Source of the DNA: Chamaelirium japonicum
Taxonomy: Eukaryota; Streptophyta; Magnoliopsida; Liliales; Melanthiaceae
DNA length: 64,000 nt
Direction of reading: 5' to 3'
Assembly: GCA_947650365.1 (NCBI GenBank)
Contig: CANTAL010000101.1
Coordinates: 921,716-985,715, forward strand
A model generated the notes under the pieces. The model worked only from the letters and a program-made list of their open reading frames with translations. It had not been told where the DNA came from and made no database searches. Positions 28,317 through 40,101 of the stretch are shown here, one piece after another (positions within the stretch are counted from its first letter, which is position 1; every line of letters starts with the position of its first letter). The position numbers were made by a program, and so were the translations under genes.

Positions 28317-28410
28317 TGTTCGGGGGATTTTTTCGCTGGTCCGGGCGGGCTGCCTGCAAGACAAAGAAAAAGCGTTAGAACAGCTGGCTCCCTTCGGAGC
28401 GCAGACCCTC

Positions 28411-28422
28411 TGACGCTCAAGT
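28411..28422 (-). other. ACTTGAGCGTC element in LTR copy 1
   Basis: Minus strand reads ACTTGAGCGTCA, about 100 bp downstream of the TATA box and about 95 bp before the LTR's sense-strand end. From memory this string recurs near the R/U5 region of plant LTR elements. It is the main reason for suggesting a plant host and a minus sense strand. Confidence 0.55.
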
Positions 28423-28511
28423 CAGTCTCGATTGCACAACGGCGAGCTTTAGTGGACGAAAGTGGAAGGGAATAGGGTTTCGAACCTGTACTATGGAGCC
28501 TGGGGGTGAGC

Positions 28512-28518
28512 ATTTATA
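28512..28518 (-). promoter_or_regulatory. putative TATA box of LTR copy 1
   Basis: Minus strand reads TATAAAT within GCTATAAATG, about 830 bp from the sense-strand start of the LTR. Its position relative to the ACTTGAGCGTC element fits an LTR promoter at the U3/R boundary. Activity cannot be judged. Confidence 0.5.
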
Positions 28519-28936
28519 GCAATCGGCGGCCTACCGTGGCCCGACACATGGAGATTCTTCCAGTGCCTTCTAGACCCCCATGATCCGGCTCGCGTGGGTC
28601 TCTGACAGTCCTTGGTACTCTCGCCTTGACATTCTGTCATCAAGCCTGCCAGGCGGTTTGAGTAGGGGAGAGCATCTTTCTTGTCGCTGCCAGGTGGCTA
28701 TTCTGGAATATTCAAGTCTAGGAGGTTTTAAAACTAACTCTGGCGGGCTTCCGTGGACTACAATCATCCACGTAGCTTCTAGGGGGTTTCGCCACCTGGC
28801 ATCCTTTCATACATTGTGGGCGACCTCCGGTGAGGAGCTAAGGCGCACTCGCCCTCCGTTGCTCCGCCTTCTCTTCCACATCTATCAAGAGTCGGACCTC
28901 GCGGGAGCAACCTCTTCGATAAACTGGGGAGTTCTG

Positions 28937-29016
28937 GCGAGCTTGGGCGAGCTCCTGAGCGAGCTTGGACGAGCTCCTGCGTGAGCTAGGGGCAAGCTCC
29001 TGCGCGAGCTAGGGGC
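28937..29016. repeat. minisatellite in LTR copy 1, block a
   Basis: Degenerate repeats of GCGAGCTTGG and CGAGCTCCTG (about 22 bp per pair, some padded to GAGCTAGGGGC). Part of the U3 region if the minus strand is sense. Confidence 0.85.
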
Positions 29017-29085
29017 GTTTGCCGTGCCGGTGTCTTTGTTATGCATGACGGTCTAACTCCCGCTACCACTGCAAGCGAGTTCTCG

Positions 29086-29234
29086 CGCGGGCTTGGCGAG
29101 CTCCTCGGCGAGCTTAGGCGAGCTCCTGAGCGAGCTTAGGCAAGCTCCTGGGCGAGCTTGGCGAGCTCCTGAGCGAGCTTAGGCGAGCTCCTGGGCGAGC
29201 TCAGGCGAGCTCCAGCGAGCTTAGGCGAGCTCCT
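29086..29234. repeat. minisatellite in LTR copy 1, block b
   Basis: About six to seven tandem copies of a 22-bp unit made of GCGAGCTTAG and GCGAGCTCCTGA, with small indels. The palindrome GAGCTC occurs in most copies. Confidence 0.9.
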
Positions 29235-29349
29235 AAGAGTGCTCTTGCCCTAGGCCCCTTCAGCCCAATGTGGATCTCGCTCCCTGTCAAGGTGATTTGG
29301 TGAGCAAGGGGGGGGCGAACTCCAGGGCAGATTTCAGCTACCCCCAACA

Positions 29350-29354
29350 GATCG
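29350..29354. repeat. target-site duplication GATCG, right (LTR copy 1)
   Basis: Directly follows CCCCCAACA and continues into TACGAATG, restoring the normal satellite unit. Confidence 0.93.
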
Positions 29355-30350
29355 TACGAATGAATTAGAATGGATCATACGAATGAACTAGAATGGATAC
29401 ATTCGTGCGAATGAATTAGAATGGATTGTGCGAATGAATAAGAACAGATCGTGCGAATGAATTAGAATGGATCGTACGAATGAATTAGAATGGATCGTGC
29501 GAATGAATTAGAATGGATTATACGAATGAATTAGAATGGATATATTTGTGCGAATGAATTAGAATGGATCATACGAATGAATTAGAATGGATCGTATGAA
29601 TAAATTAGAATGGATCGTACGAATGAATTAGAATGGATTGTGCGAATGAATTAGAATGGATCGTACGAATGAATTAGAATGGATCGTACGAATGAACTAG
29701 AATGGATACATTCATGCGAATGAATTAGAATGGATCGTACGAATGAATTAGAATGGATCGTACGAATGAATTAGAATGGATCATACGAATGAATTAGAAT
29801 GGATCGTACGAATGAATTAGAATGGATCGTACGAATGAATTAGAATGGATACAATGAATTAGAATAGATTGTACGAATGAATTAGAATGGATCGTACGAA
29901 GGAATTAGAATGGATCGTACGAATGAACTAGAATGGATTTGAATGGATCGTACGAATGAATTAGAATGGATCGTACGAATGAATTAGAATGGATCGTACG
30001 AATGAATTAGAATGGATCATACGAATTAATTAGAATGGATCATACGAATGAATTAGAATGGATAGTACAAATGAATTAGAATGGATACATTCATGCGAAT
30101 GAATTAGAATGGATTGTGCGAATGAATAAGAACAGATCGTGCGAATGAATTAGAATGGATCGTACGAATGAATTAGAATGGATCGTGCGAATGAATTAGA
30201 ATGGATCGTACGAATGAATTAGAATGGATACATTTATGCGAATTAATTAGAATGGATCGTACGAATGAATTAGAATGGATCGTATGAATGAATTAGAATG
30301 GATCGTATGAATGAATTAGAATGGATCGTGCGAATGAAATAGGATAGATC

Positions 30351-30535
30351 GTACGATCCATTCGAATTCATTCGCACGATCCATTCTAATTCATTCGTAC
30401 GATCCATTCTAATTCATTCATACGATCCATTCTAATTCATTAGTACGATCCATTCTAATTCATTCATACGATCCATTCTAATTCATTCGTACGATCCATT
30501 CTAATTCATTCGCAATCCATTCTAATTCATTTGTA
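30351..30535 (-). repeat. reverse satellite block 31 (short)
   Basis: About 185 bp. Includes a shortened unit (CATTCGCAATCCATTC). Ends at ATTTGTACGAATGGATAC. Confidence 0.9.
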
Positions 30536-30815
30536 CGAATGGATACATTCGTGTGAATGAATTAGGATGGATCGTGTGAAAGAATTAGAATGGATCGTAC
30601 GAATGAATTAGAATGGATCGTACGAATGAATTAGAATGGTTACATTCATGCGAATGAATTAGAATAGATCGTGCGAATGAATTAGAATGGATTCGTACAA
30701 ATGAATTAGAATGGGTACATTCGTGCGAATGAATTAGAATGGATCGTACCAATGAGTAAGAATGGATCGTACGAATGAAATAGATTGGATTGTGCGAATG
30801 AATTAGAATGGATCG
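30536..30815 (+). repeat. forward satellite block 32
   Basis: About 280 bp with a GTTACATTCATG 28-bp variant and a GAATGGGTACATTCG variant. Ends at junction E. Confidence 0.9.
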
Positions 30816-31171
30816 CACGAATGTATCCATTCTAATTCATTCGTACGATCCATTCTAATTCATTCGTACGATCCATTCTAATTCAATCGTATGATCCATT
30901 CTAATTAATTCGTATGATCCATTCTAATTCATTCGTACGATCCATTCTAATTCATTCATACAATCCATTCTAATTCATTCGTACGATCCATTCTAATTCA
31001 CTCATACGATCCATTCTAATACATTCATACGATCCATTCTAATTCATTTGCACGAATATATCCATTCTAATTCATTCGTACGATCCATTCTAATTCCTTC
31101 GTACGATCCATTCTAATTCATTCGTACGATCTATTCTAATTCATTCGTACGATCCATTCTAATTCATTCAT
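30816..31171 (-). repeat. reverse satellite block 33
   Basis: Junction E flank similar to block 13. Ends in a hairpin at 31152-31191. Confidence 0.9.
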
Positions 31172-31191
31172 ACGAATGAATTAGAATGGAT
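31152..31191. repeat. strand-switch hairpin, 18-bp arms
   Basis: Left arm ATCCATTCTAATTCATTC, loop ATAC, right arm its exact complement. It marks the reverse-to-forward switch. Duplicate at 48656-48695. Confidence 0.93.
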
Positions 31192-32263
31192 ACATTCGTG
31201 CGAATGAATTAGAATGGATACATTCGTGCGAAAGAATTAGAATAGATCGTATGAATGAATTAGAATGGATCCTATGAATGAATTAGAATGGATCGTGCGA
31301 ATGAATTAGAATGGATCGTACGAATGAATTAGAATGGATCGTGCTAATGAATTAGAATTGATCGAATGAATGAATTAGCATTGATCGTGCTAATGAATTA
31401 GAATGGATCATACGAATGAATTAGAATGGATCAAATGAATGAATTAGAATGGTTACATTCATGCGAATGAATTAGAATGGATCGTACGAATGGATTAGAA
31501 TGGATCGTACGAATGGATTAGAATGGATACATTCGAGCGAATGAATTAGAATGGATTGTACGAATGAATTAGAATGGATCGTACGAATAAATTAGAATGG
31601 ATACATTCGTCCGAATGAATTAGAATGGATCATACGAATGAGTAAGAATGGATTGTACGAATTAAATAGAATAGATTGTATGAATGAATTAGAATGGATT
31701 CGTACAAATGAATTAGAATGGATCGTACGAATGAATTAGAATGGATCATACAAATTAATTTGAATGGATCATACGAATGAATTAAAATGGATCGTACGAA
31801 TGAATTAGAATGGATATATTCGTGCGAATGAATTAGAATGGATCGGACGAATGAATTAGAACAGATCGTACGAATGAATTAGAATGGATCGTACGAATGG
31901 ATTAGAATGGATACATTCGTGCGAATGAATTAAAATGGATTGTATGAATGAATTAGAATGGATCGTACGAATGAATTAGAATGGATCGTACGAATGGATT
32001 AGAATGGATTGTACGAATGAATTAGAATGGATCCTACGAATGAATTAGAATGGATCGTGTGAGAGAATTAGAATGGATTGTATAAATGAATTAGAATGGA
32101 TCGTATGAATGAATTAGAATGGATCGTGTGAATGAATTAAAATTGATCAAACGAATGAATTTGCATGGATCGTGCTAATGAATTAGAATGGAACGTACGA
32201 ATGAATTAGAATGGATCGTGTGAAAGAATTAGAATGGAATGTATGAATGAATTAGAATGAATT
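31172..32263 (+). repeat. forward satellite block 34
   Basis: Holds the TTGATCGAATG and GTGCTAATG markers near 31340-31400 and again near 32130-32180. Ends at junction A in its opposite orientation with one change (GAATTCTTACG). Confidence 0.9.
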
Positions 32264-33296
32264 CTTACGATCCATTCGAATTCATTCGCACGATCCATTC
32301 TAATTCATTCATACGATCCATTCTAATTCATTCACACGATCCATTCTAATTCATTCGTAGGATCCATTCTAATTCATTCGTACAATCCATTCTAATCCAT
32401 TCGTACGATCCATTCTAATTCATTCGTACGATCCATTCTAATTCATTCGTACGATCCATTCTAATTTATTCATACAATCCATTCTAATTCATTTGCACGA
32501 ATGTATCTATTCTAATCCATTCGTACGATCCATTCTAATACATTCGTAAGATCCATTCTAATTCATTTGTACGATCCATTCTAATTCATTCGTACGATCC
32601 ATTCTAATTCACTCGTACGATCCATTCTAATTCATTCGCACGAATGTATCCATTCTAATTCATTCGTACAATCCATTCTATTTCATTCGTACGATCCATT
32701 CTTACTCATTCGTATGATCCATTCTAATTCATTCGTATGATCCATTCTAATTCATTCGTACGATCCATTCTAATTCATTCGTACGATCCATTCTAATTCA
32801 TTCGCACGATCCATTCTGATTCATTCATACGATCCATTCTAATTCATTCATACGATCCATTCTAAATCATTCCTACAATCCATTCTAATTCATTCGCCCG
32901 ATCCATTCTAATTCATTCATACGATCCATTCTATTCGAATGGATCATGCGATCCATTCGAATTAATTCGCACGATCCATTCAAATTCATTCATACGATCC
33001 ATTCAAATTCATTCATACAATGCATTCTAATTCTTTCACACGATCCATTCTAATTCATTCGTACGGTCCTTTCTAATTCATTCGTACAATCCATTCTATT
33101 TCATTTGTACGATCCATTCTTACTCATTCGTATGATCCATTCTAATTCATTCGTACGATCCATTCTAATTCATTTGTACGATCCATTCTAATTCTTTCAC
33201 ACGATCCATTCAAATTCATTCGTAGGATCCATTCTAATTCATTCGTACAATCTATTCTAATTCATTTGTACGATCCATTCTAATTCATTCGTACGA
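32264..33296 (-). repeat. reverse satellite block 35
   Basis: About 1 kb containing the micro-hairpin at 32933-32962. The ~250 bp before the hairpin match those before the 18310 hairpin. Ends at a junction D palindrome. Confidence 0.92.
32933..32962. repeat. 30-bp perfect hairpin, second locus
   Basis: Same arms and ATGC loop as at 18310. Its right flank differs (AATTAATTCGCACG against AATTCATTCCTACG). Confidence 0.95.
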
Positions 33297-33320
33297 TCGT
33301 ACGAATGAATTAGAATGGAT
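33273..33320. repeat. 48-bp perfect palindrome at junction D
   Basis: Head-to-head join centred between 33296 and 33297. Arms of 24 bases are exactly complementary with no spacer; the core is ATTCGTACGATCGTACGAAT. Confidence 0.95.
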
Positions 33321-33754
33321 TGTACGGAATGAATTAGAATGGATTGTATGAATGAATTAGAATGGATACATTCGTGCGAATAAATTAGAATGGATCATAC
33401 GAATGAGTAAGAATGGATCGTACGAATGAAAGAGAATCGATTGTACGAATGAATTAGAATGGATCGTATAAATGAATTGGAATGGATCGTACGAATGAAT
33501 TAGAATGGATCATACGAATGAAATAGAATGGATCGTGTGAAAGAATTAGAATGGATTGTATGAATGAATTAGAATAGATCGTATGAATGAATTAGAATGG
33601 ATCGTACGAATGAATTAGAATGGTTCGTACGAATGAACTAGAATGGATACATTCGTGCGAATGAATTAGAATGGATCGTACGAATGAATTAGAATGGATC
33701 GTACGAATAAATTAGAATGGATCTTACGAATGAATTGCAATGGATCGTACGAAT
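33297..33754 (+). repeat. forward satellite block 36
   Basis: Begins with a GTACGGAATG one-base insertion unit. Ends at junction C (GTACGAATGCACGATCC). Confidence 0.9.
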
Positions 33755-35000
33755 GCACGATCCATGCTAATTCATTCGTTCGATAAATTCTTATTCATTA
33801 GCACGATCCATTCTAATTCATTCATACGATCCATTCTAATTCATTCGCACGATCCATTCTAATTCATTCGTACGATCCATTCTAATTCTTTCATACGATC
33901 CATTCTAATTCATTCGTACGATCCATTCTAATTCATTCGTACGGTCTATTCTAATTCATTCGTACGATCCATTCTAATTCATTCGTACGATCCATTCTAA
34001 TTCCCTAGTACGATCCATTCTAATTCATTCATATAATCTATTCTAATTCATTCCTACAATCCATTCTAATTCTTTCACACGATCCATTCTAATTCATTCG
34101 TACGATCCATTCTAATTCATTCATACAATCCATTCTAATTCTTTCACACGATCCATTCTAATTCATTCGTACGTTCTATTCTAATTCATTAGCACGATCC
34201 ATGCTAATTCATTCGTTCGATCAATTCTAATTCATTAGCACGATCCATTCTAATTCATTCGTACGATCCATTCTAATTCATTCGCACGATCCATTCTAAT
34301 TCATTCATAGGATCCATTCTAATTCATTCATACGATCTATTCTAATTCTTTCGCACGAATGTATCCATTCTAATTCATTTGCACGAATGTATCCATTCTA
34401 ATTCATTCGTACGATCCATTCTAATTCATTCATACGATCTATTCTAATTCATTCATACAATCCATTCTAATTCTTTCACATGATCCATTCTAATTCATTC
34501 GTACGATCCATTCTAATTCATTCGCACAATCCATTCTATTTCATTAGTACGATCCATTCTTACTCATTGGTACGATCCATTCTAATTCATTCGCACGAAT
34601 GTATCCATTCTAATTCATTCGTACGAATCCATTCTAATTCATTCGTATAATCCATTCTATTTCATTCGTACGATCCATTCTTACTCATTCGTATGATCCA
34701 TTCTAATTCATTCGCACGAATGTATCCATTCTAAATCATTCGTACGATCCATTCTAATTCATTCGTACGATCCATTCTAAATCATTCGTACAATCCATTC
34801 TATTTCATTTGTACGATCAATTCTAATTCATTAGCACGATCCATTCTAATTCATTCGTACGATCCATTCAAATTCATTCGCACGATCCATTCTAATTCAT
34901 TCGTACAATCCATTCTATTTCATTCGTACGATCCATTCTTACTCATTCGTATGATCCATTCTAATTCATTCGTACGATCCATTCTAATTCATTCGTACGA
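33755..35000 (-). repeat. reverse satellite block 37
   Basis: Starts with the GATCCATGC, GTTCGATAAATTC, TTAGCACG series shared with the junction A flank, and repeats that series near 34190. Ends at a 60-bp palindrome. Confidence 0.92.
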
Positions 35001-35030
35001 TCGTACGAATGAATTAGAATGGATCGTACG
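34971..35030. repeat. 60-bp perfect palindrome at junction D
   Basis: Arms of 30 bases, exactly complementary and without spacer, centred between 35000 and 35001. Beyond a single-base bulge (the extra G in GTACGGAATG) complementarity continues imperfectly for a further ~30 bp on each side. Longest perfect palindrome I found. Confidence 0.95.
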
Positions 35031-38000
35031 GAATGAATTAGAATGGATTGTATGAATGAATTAGAATGGATACATTCATGCGAATGAATTAGAATGGATC
35101 ATACGAATGAGTAAGAATGGATCGTACGAATGAGTAAGAATGGATCGTACGAATGAATTAGAATAGATCGTACGAATGAATTAGAATGGATCGTATGAAT
35201 GAATTAGAATGGATACATTCGTGCGAATGAATTAGAATGGATCGTACAAATGAACTAGAATGGATACATTCATGCGAATGAATTAGAATGGATCGTACGA
35301 ATGAATTAGAATGGATCGTACGAATGAATTAGAATGGATCGTACGAATGAATTAGAATGGATACATTCTTGCGAATGAATTAGAATGGATCGGACGAATA
35401 AATTAGAATGGATCGTATGAATGAATTAGAATGGATCAAATAAATGAATTAGAATGGTTACATTCATGCGAATGAATTAGAATGGATCGTACGAATGGAT
35501 TACAATGGATCGTACGAATGGATTAGAATGGATACATTCGAGCGAATGAATTAGAATGGATCGTACGAATGAATTAGAATGGATCGTACGAATGGATTAG
35601 AATCGATCCTACGAATGGATTAGAATGGATACCTTTGTGCATATGAATTAGAATGGATCGTACGAATGAATTAGAATGGATCATATTAATGAATTAGAAT
35701 GGATCATATTAATGAATTAGAATGGATCGTACAAATGAATTAGAATGGATACATTCGTGCGAATGAATTAGAATGGATCGTGCGAATCCATTAGACTGGA
35801 TCGTGCGAATGAATAAGAATGGATCATACGAATGAATTAGAATGGATCATACGAATTAGAATGAATTAGAATGAATCGTATGAATTAGAATGGATCGTAC
35901 GAATGAATTATAATGGATCGTACGAATGATTTAGAATGGATCGTATGAATGAATTATAATGGATCGTGCGAATGAATTAGAATGGATCGTACAAATGAGT
36001 AAGAATGGATCGTACGAATGAATAGAATGGATCGTAAGAATGAATTAGAATGGATACATTCGTGTGAATGAATTAGAATGGATCGTATGAATGAATTAGA
36101 ATAGATTTTGTGAAAGAATTAGAATGGATTAGAATGGATCGTACGAATGAATTAGAATGCATACATTCGTGCGAATGAATTAGAATGGATCGGACGAATG
36201 AATTAGAATGGATCGTACGAATGAATTAGAATGGATCGTACGAATGAATTAGAATAGATTGTACGAATGAATTAGAATGGATCAAATGAATAAATTAGAA
36301 TGGTTACATTCATGCGAATGAATTAGAATGGATCGTACGAATGGATTAGAATGGATCGTACGAATGGATTAGAATGGATACATTCGTGCGAATGAATTAG
36401 AATGGATCATACGAATGAATTAGAATAGATCGTACGAATGAATTAGAATGGATCTTACGAATGAATTAGAATGGATCGTACGAACGAATTAGAATGGATC
36501 GTACGAATGAATTAGAATGGATACATTCGTGCGAATAAATTACAATGGATCGGACGAATGAATTAGAATGGATCGTACGAATGAATTAGAATGGATCAAA
36601 TGAATGAATTAGAATGGTTACATTCATGCGAATGAATTAGAATGGATCGTACGGAATGAATTATAATAGATTGTATGAATGAATTAGAATGGATACATTC
36701 GTGCGAATCAATTAGAATGGATCATACGAATGAGTAAGAATGTATCGTACGAATGAAATATAATGGATTGTACGAATGAATTAGAATGGATCGTACAAAT
36801 GTATCAGAATGGATCGTACGAATGAATTAGAATGGATCGTACGAATGTATTAGAATGGATCGTACGAATGAATTAGAATGGATCATGCGAATGAATTAGA
36901 ATGGATCGTACCAATGAGTAAGAATGGATCGTACGAATGAATAGAATAGATCGTATGAATGAATTAGAATGGATACATTCGTGTGAATGAATTAGAATGG
37001 ATCGTATGAATGAATTAGAATAGATTTTGTGAAAGAATTAGAATGGATTAGAATGGATCGTACGAATGAATTAGAATGGATACAATCGTGCGAATGAATT
37101 AGAATGGATCGGACGAATGAATTAGAATGGATCGTATGAATGAATTAGAATAGATCGTACGAATGAATTAGAATAGATTATGCGAATGAATTAGAATGGA
37201 TCGTACGAATGAATTAGAACGGATCGTACGAATAAATTAGAATGGATCATACGAATGAGTAAGAATGGATCGTACGAATGAATTAGAATGGATCGTACGA
37301 ATGAATTAGAATGGATCGTACGAATAAATTAGAATGGATACATTCGTCCGAATGAATTAGAATGGATCATACGAATGAGTAAGAATGGATCATACGAATG
37401 AAATAGAATAGATTGTACGAATGAATTAGAATGGATCCTAGGAATGAATTAGAATAGATCGTGTGAAATACGAATGAATTAGAATGGATATATTCGTGCA
37501 AATGAATTAGAATGGATCGTATGAATGTATTAGAATGGATCGTATGAGTGAATTAGAATGGATCGTGCGAATGAATTAGAATAGATTGTACGAATGAATT
37601 AGAATGTATCATACGAATGAATTAGAATGGATCGTACGAATGAACTAGAATGGATACATTCGTGCGAATGAATTAGAATGGATCGTACGAATGAATTAGA
37701 ATGGATCGTGCGAAATAATTAGAATGGATCGTTTGAATGAATTAGAATAGATCGTATGAATGAATTAGAATGGATCGTACGAATGAATTAGAATGGATCC
37801 TACGAATGAATTAGAATGGATCATACGAATGAATTAGAATGGATCATGCGAAATGAATTAGAATGGATCGTGCGAAATAATTAGAATGGATTGTACGAAT
37901 GAATTAGAATGGATCATACGAATTAATTAGAATGGATCATACGAATGAATTAGAATGGATCGTACGAATGAATTAGAATAGATCGTACGAATGAATTAGA

Positions 38001-38539
38001 ATGGATCGTACGAATGAATTAGAATGGATCGTACAAATGAATTAGAATGGATCGTACAAATGAATTAGAATGGATTAGAATGGATCGTGCGAATGAATTA
38101 GAATGGATCGTACGAATGAATTAGAATGGATTGTATGAATGAATTAGAATGGATCTTACGAATGAATTAGAATGGATCGTACGAATGAATTAGAATGGAT
38201 CCTACGAATGAATTAGAATGGATACATTCGTTCGAAGGAATTAGAATAGATCGGACGAATGAATTAGAATGGATCGTACGAATGAATTAGAATGGATCGT
38301 ACGAATAAATTAGAATGGATACATTCATCCGAATGAATTAGAATGGATCATACGAATGATTAAGAATGGATCGTATAAATGAAATAGAATAGATTGTACG
38401 AATGAATTAGAATGGATCCTACGAATGAATTAGAATGGATCGTGTGAAAGAATTAGAATGGATTGTATGAATGAATTAGAATGGATCGTATGAATGAATT
38501 AGAATGGATCGTGCGAATGAATTCGAATGGATCATACGA
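35001..38539 (+). repeat. forward satellite block 38
   Basis: A 3.5-kb forward block with the ACCTTTGTGCATATG and ATTAGACTGG markers in its first kilobase and several truncated units (ACGAATTAGAATG near 35855, GAATGAATAGAATGG near 36015). Ends at junction A. Confidence 0.92.
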
Positions 38540-38901
38540 ATTCATTCTAATTCATTCAGATAATCCATTCTAATTCTTTCACACGATCTATTCTAATTCA
38601 TTCATAGGATCCATTCTAATTCATTCATACAATCTATTCTATTTCATTCGTACGATCCATTCTTACTCATTCGTATGATCCATTCTAATTCATTCGGACG
38701 AATGTATCCATTCTAATTTATTCGTACGATCCATTCTAATTCATTCGTACGATCCATTCTAATTCATTCGTCCGATCCATTCTAATTCATTCGCACGAAT
38801 GTATCCATTCTAATTCATTTGTACGGTCCATTCTAATTCATTCGCACAATCCATTCTATTTCATTCGTACGATCCATTCTTACTCATACGTATGATCCAT
38901 T
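38540..38901 (-). repeat. reverse satellite block 39
   Basis: Near-copy of block 23, from junction A to junction B in its opposite orientation. Confidence 0.9.
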
Positions 38902-39250
38902 ATGGATACATTCGTGCGAATGATTTAGAATGGATCATACGAATGAGTAAGAATGGATCGTACGAATGAAATAGAATGGATTGTGCGAATGAATTAGAAT
39001 GGATCGTACGAATAAATTAGAATGGATCGTGTGAAAGAATTAGAATGGATTGTATGAATGAATTAGAATAGATCGTATGAATGAATTAGAATGGATCGTA
39101 TGAATGAATTAAAATAGATCATACGAATGAACTAGAATGGATACATTCGTGCGAATGAATTAGAATGGATCGTACGAATGAATTAGAATGGATCATACGA
39201 ATGAATTAGAATGGATCTTACGAATGAATTAGAATGGATCGTACGAATGC
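38902..39250 (+). repeat. forward satellite block 40
   Basis: Closely resembles the first part of block 24, but ends at a complete junction C and stays reverse, whereas block 24 turns back to forward after a few bases. Confidence 0.9.
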
Positions 39251-39680
39251 ACGATCCATGCTAATTCATTCGTTCGATCAATTCTAATTCATTAGCACGA
39301 TCCATTCTAATTCATTCGTACGATCCATTCTAATTCATTCGCATGATCCATTCTAATTCATTCGTACGATCCATTCTAATTCTTTCACACGATCCATTCT
39401 ATTTCATTCGTACGATCCATTCTAATTAATTCGTACGATCTATTCTAATTCATTCGTACGATCTATTCTAATTCATTCATACGATCCATTCTAATTTCTT
39501 CGTACGATCCATTCTAATTCATTCATACAATCCATTCTAATTCTTTCACACGATCCATTCTAATTCATTCGTACGATCTATTCTAATTCATTCGTGTAAT
39601 CCATTCTATTTCATTCGTACGATCCATTCTTACTCATTCGTACGATCCATTCTAATTCATTCACACAAATGTATCCATTC
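39251..39680 (-). repeat. reverse satellite block 41
   Basis: Junction C flank. Ends at AATGTATCCATTCGTATGAA, with the switch inside a 28-bp reverse unit. Confidence 0.9.
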
Positions 39681-40081
39681 GTATGAATGAATTAGAATAG
39701 ATTGTTCGAATGAATTAGAATGGATCGTACGAATGAATTAGAATGGATCGTATGAATGAATTAGAATGGATCGTACGAATGAATTTGAATGGATCGTGCG
39801 AATGAAATAGAATGGATACATTCGTGCGAATAAATTAGAATGGATCGGACAAATTAATTAGAATGGATCGGACGAATGAATTAGAATGGATCGTACGAAT
39901 GAATTAGAATGGATCGTACGAATAAATAAGAATGGATACATTCGTCCGAATGAATTAGAATGGATCATACGAATGAGTAAGAATGGATCGTATGAATGAA
40001 ATAGAATAGATTGTACGAATGAATTAGAATGGATCCTACGAATGAATTAGAATGGATCGTGTGAATGAATTAGAATGGATT
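39681..40081 (+). repeat. forward satellite block 42
   Basis: Includes part of the module that usually leads to junction A (CATTCGTCCG near 39935), but here it is cut short and ends in a hairpin. Confidence 0.9.
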
Positions 40082-40101
40082 GGATCCATTCTAATTCATT
40101 C
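40063..40101. repeat. strand-switch hairpin, 18-bp arms
   Basis: Left arm GAATGAATTAGAATGGAT, loop TGG, right arm its exact complement. Marks the forward-to-reverse switch. The duplicate at 57567-57605 has one arm mismatch. Confidence 0.93.

Larger units (their letters stand above)
28317..29349 (-). mobile_element. solo LTR of an LTR retrotransposon, copy 1
   Basis: A 1,033-bp sequence unlike the satellite and visibly richer in G and C. It starts TGTTCGGGGG and ends CCCCCAACA, so it has the TG...CA ends and short terminal inverted repeats of an LTR, and it is flanked by the 5-bp duplication GATCG. There is no second LTR, primer-binding site or internal region, so it is a solo LTR, a fossil with no coding part. 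The minus strand is probably sense: it carries a TATAAAT box, then, about 100 bp further on, ACTTGAGCGTC, an element I recall from the R/U5 part of many plant LTRs. That makes U3 about 830 bp. Copia or Gypsy membership cannot be decided. Insertion predates the 17.5-kb duplication. Confidence 0.92.
28027..30350 (+). repeat. forward satellite block 30, interrupted by the solo LTR
   Basis: Forward units on both sides of the LTR insertion at 28317-29349. The unit receiving the insertion was in forward orientation and was cut at its GATCG. Ends at GATCGTACGATCCATTCG, which keeps only the right half of junction A. Confidence 0.93.

Noticed and set aside
28304-28767. Short minus-strand frames of 69 and 65 codons at the start of the LTR, with copies at 45808-46017 and 46074-46277
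   Set aside because: The first one runs across the LTR/satellite boundary and the others lie inside the LTR. LTRs are normally non-coding, and no recognisable protein motif is present.
28580-28984. 134-codon plus-strand frame inside the LTR, repeated at 46084-46488
   Set aside because: It is probably antisense to the LTR, runs into the GAGCTC minisatellite and shows no domain I recognise. Its preservation in both copies follows from the recent duplication and does not imply selection.
29308-29315. G-quadruplex at the run of eight G in the LTR
   Set aside because: It is a single G-run without three further runs close by.
28317-29349. A complete LTR retrotransposon
   Set aside because: Only one LTR lies between the GATCG duplications, and satellite resumes immediately on both sides. 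There is no internal region.
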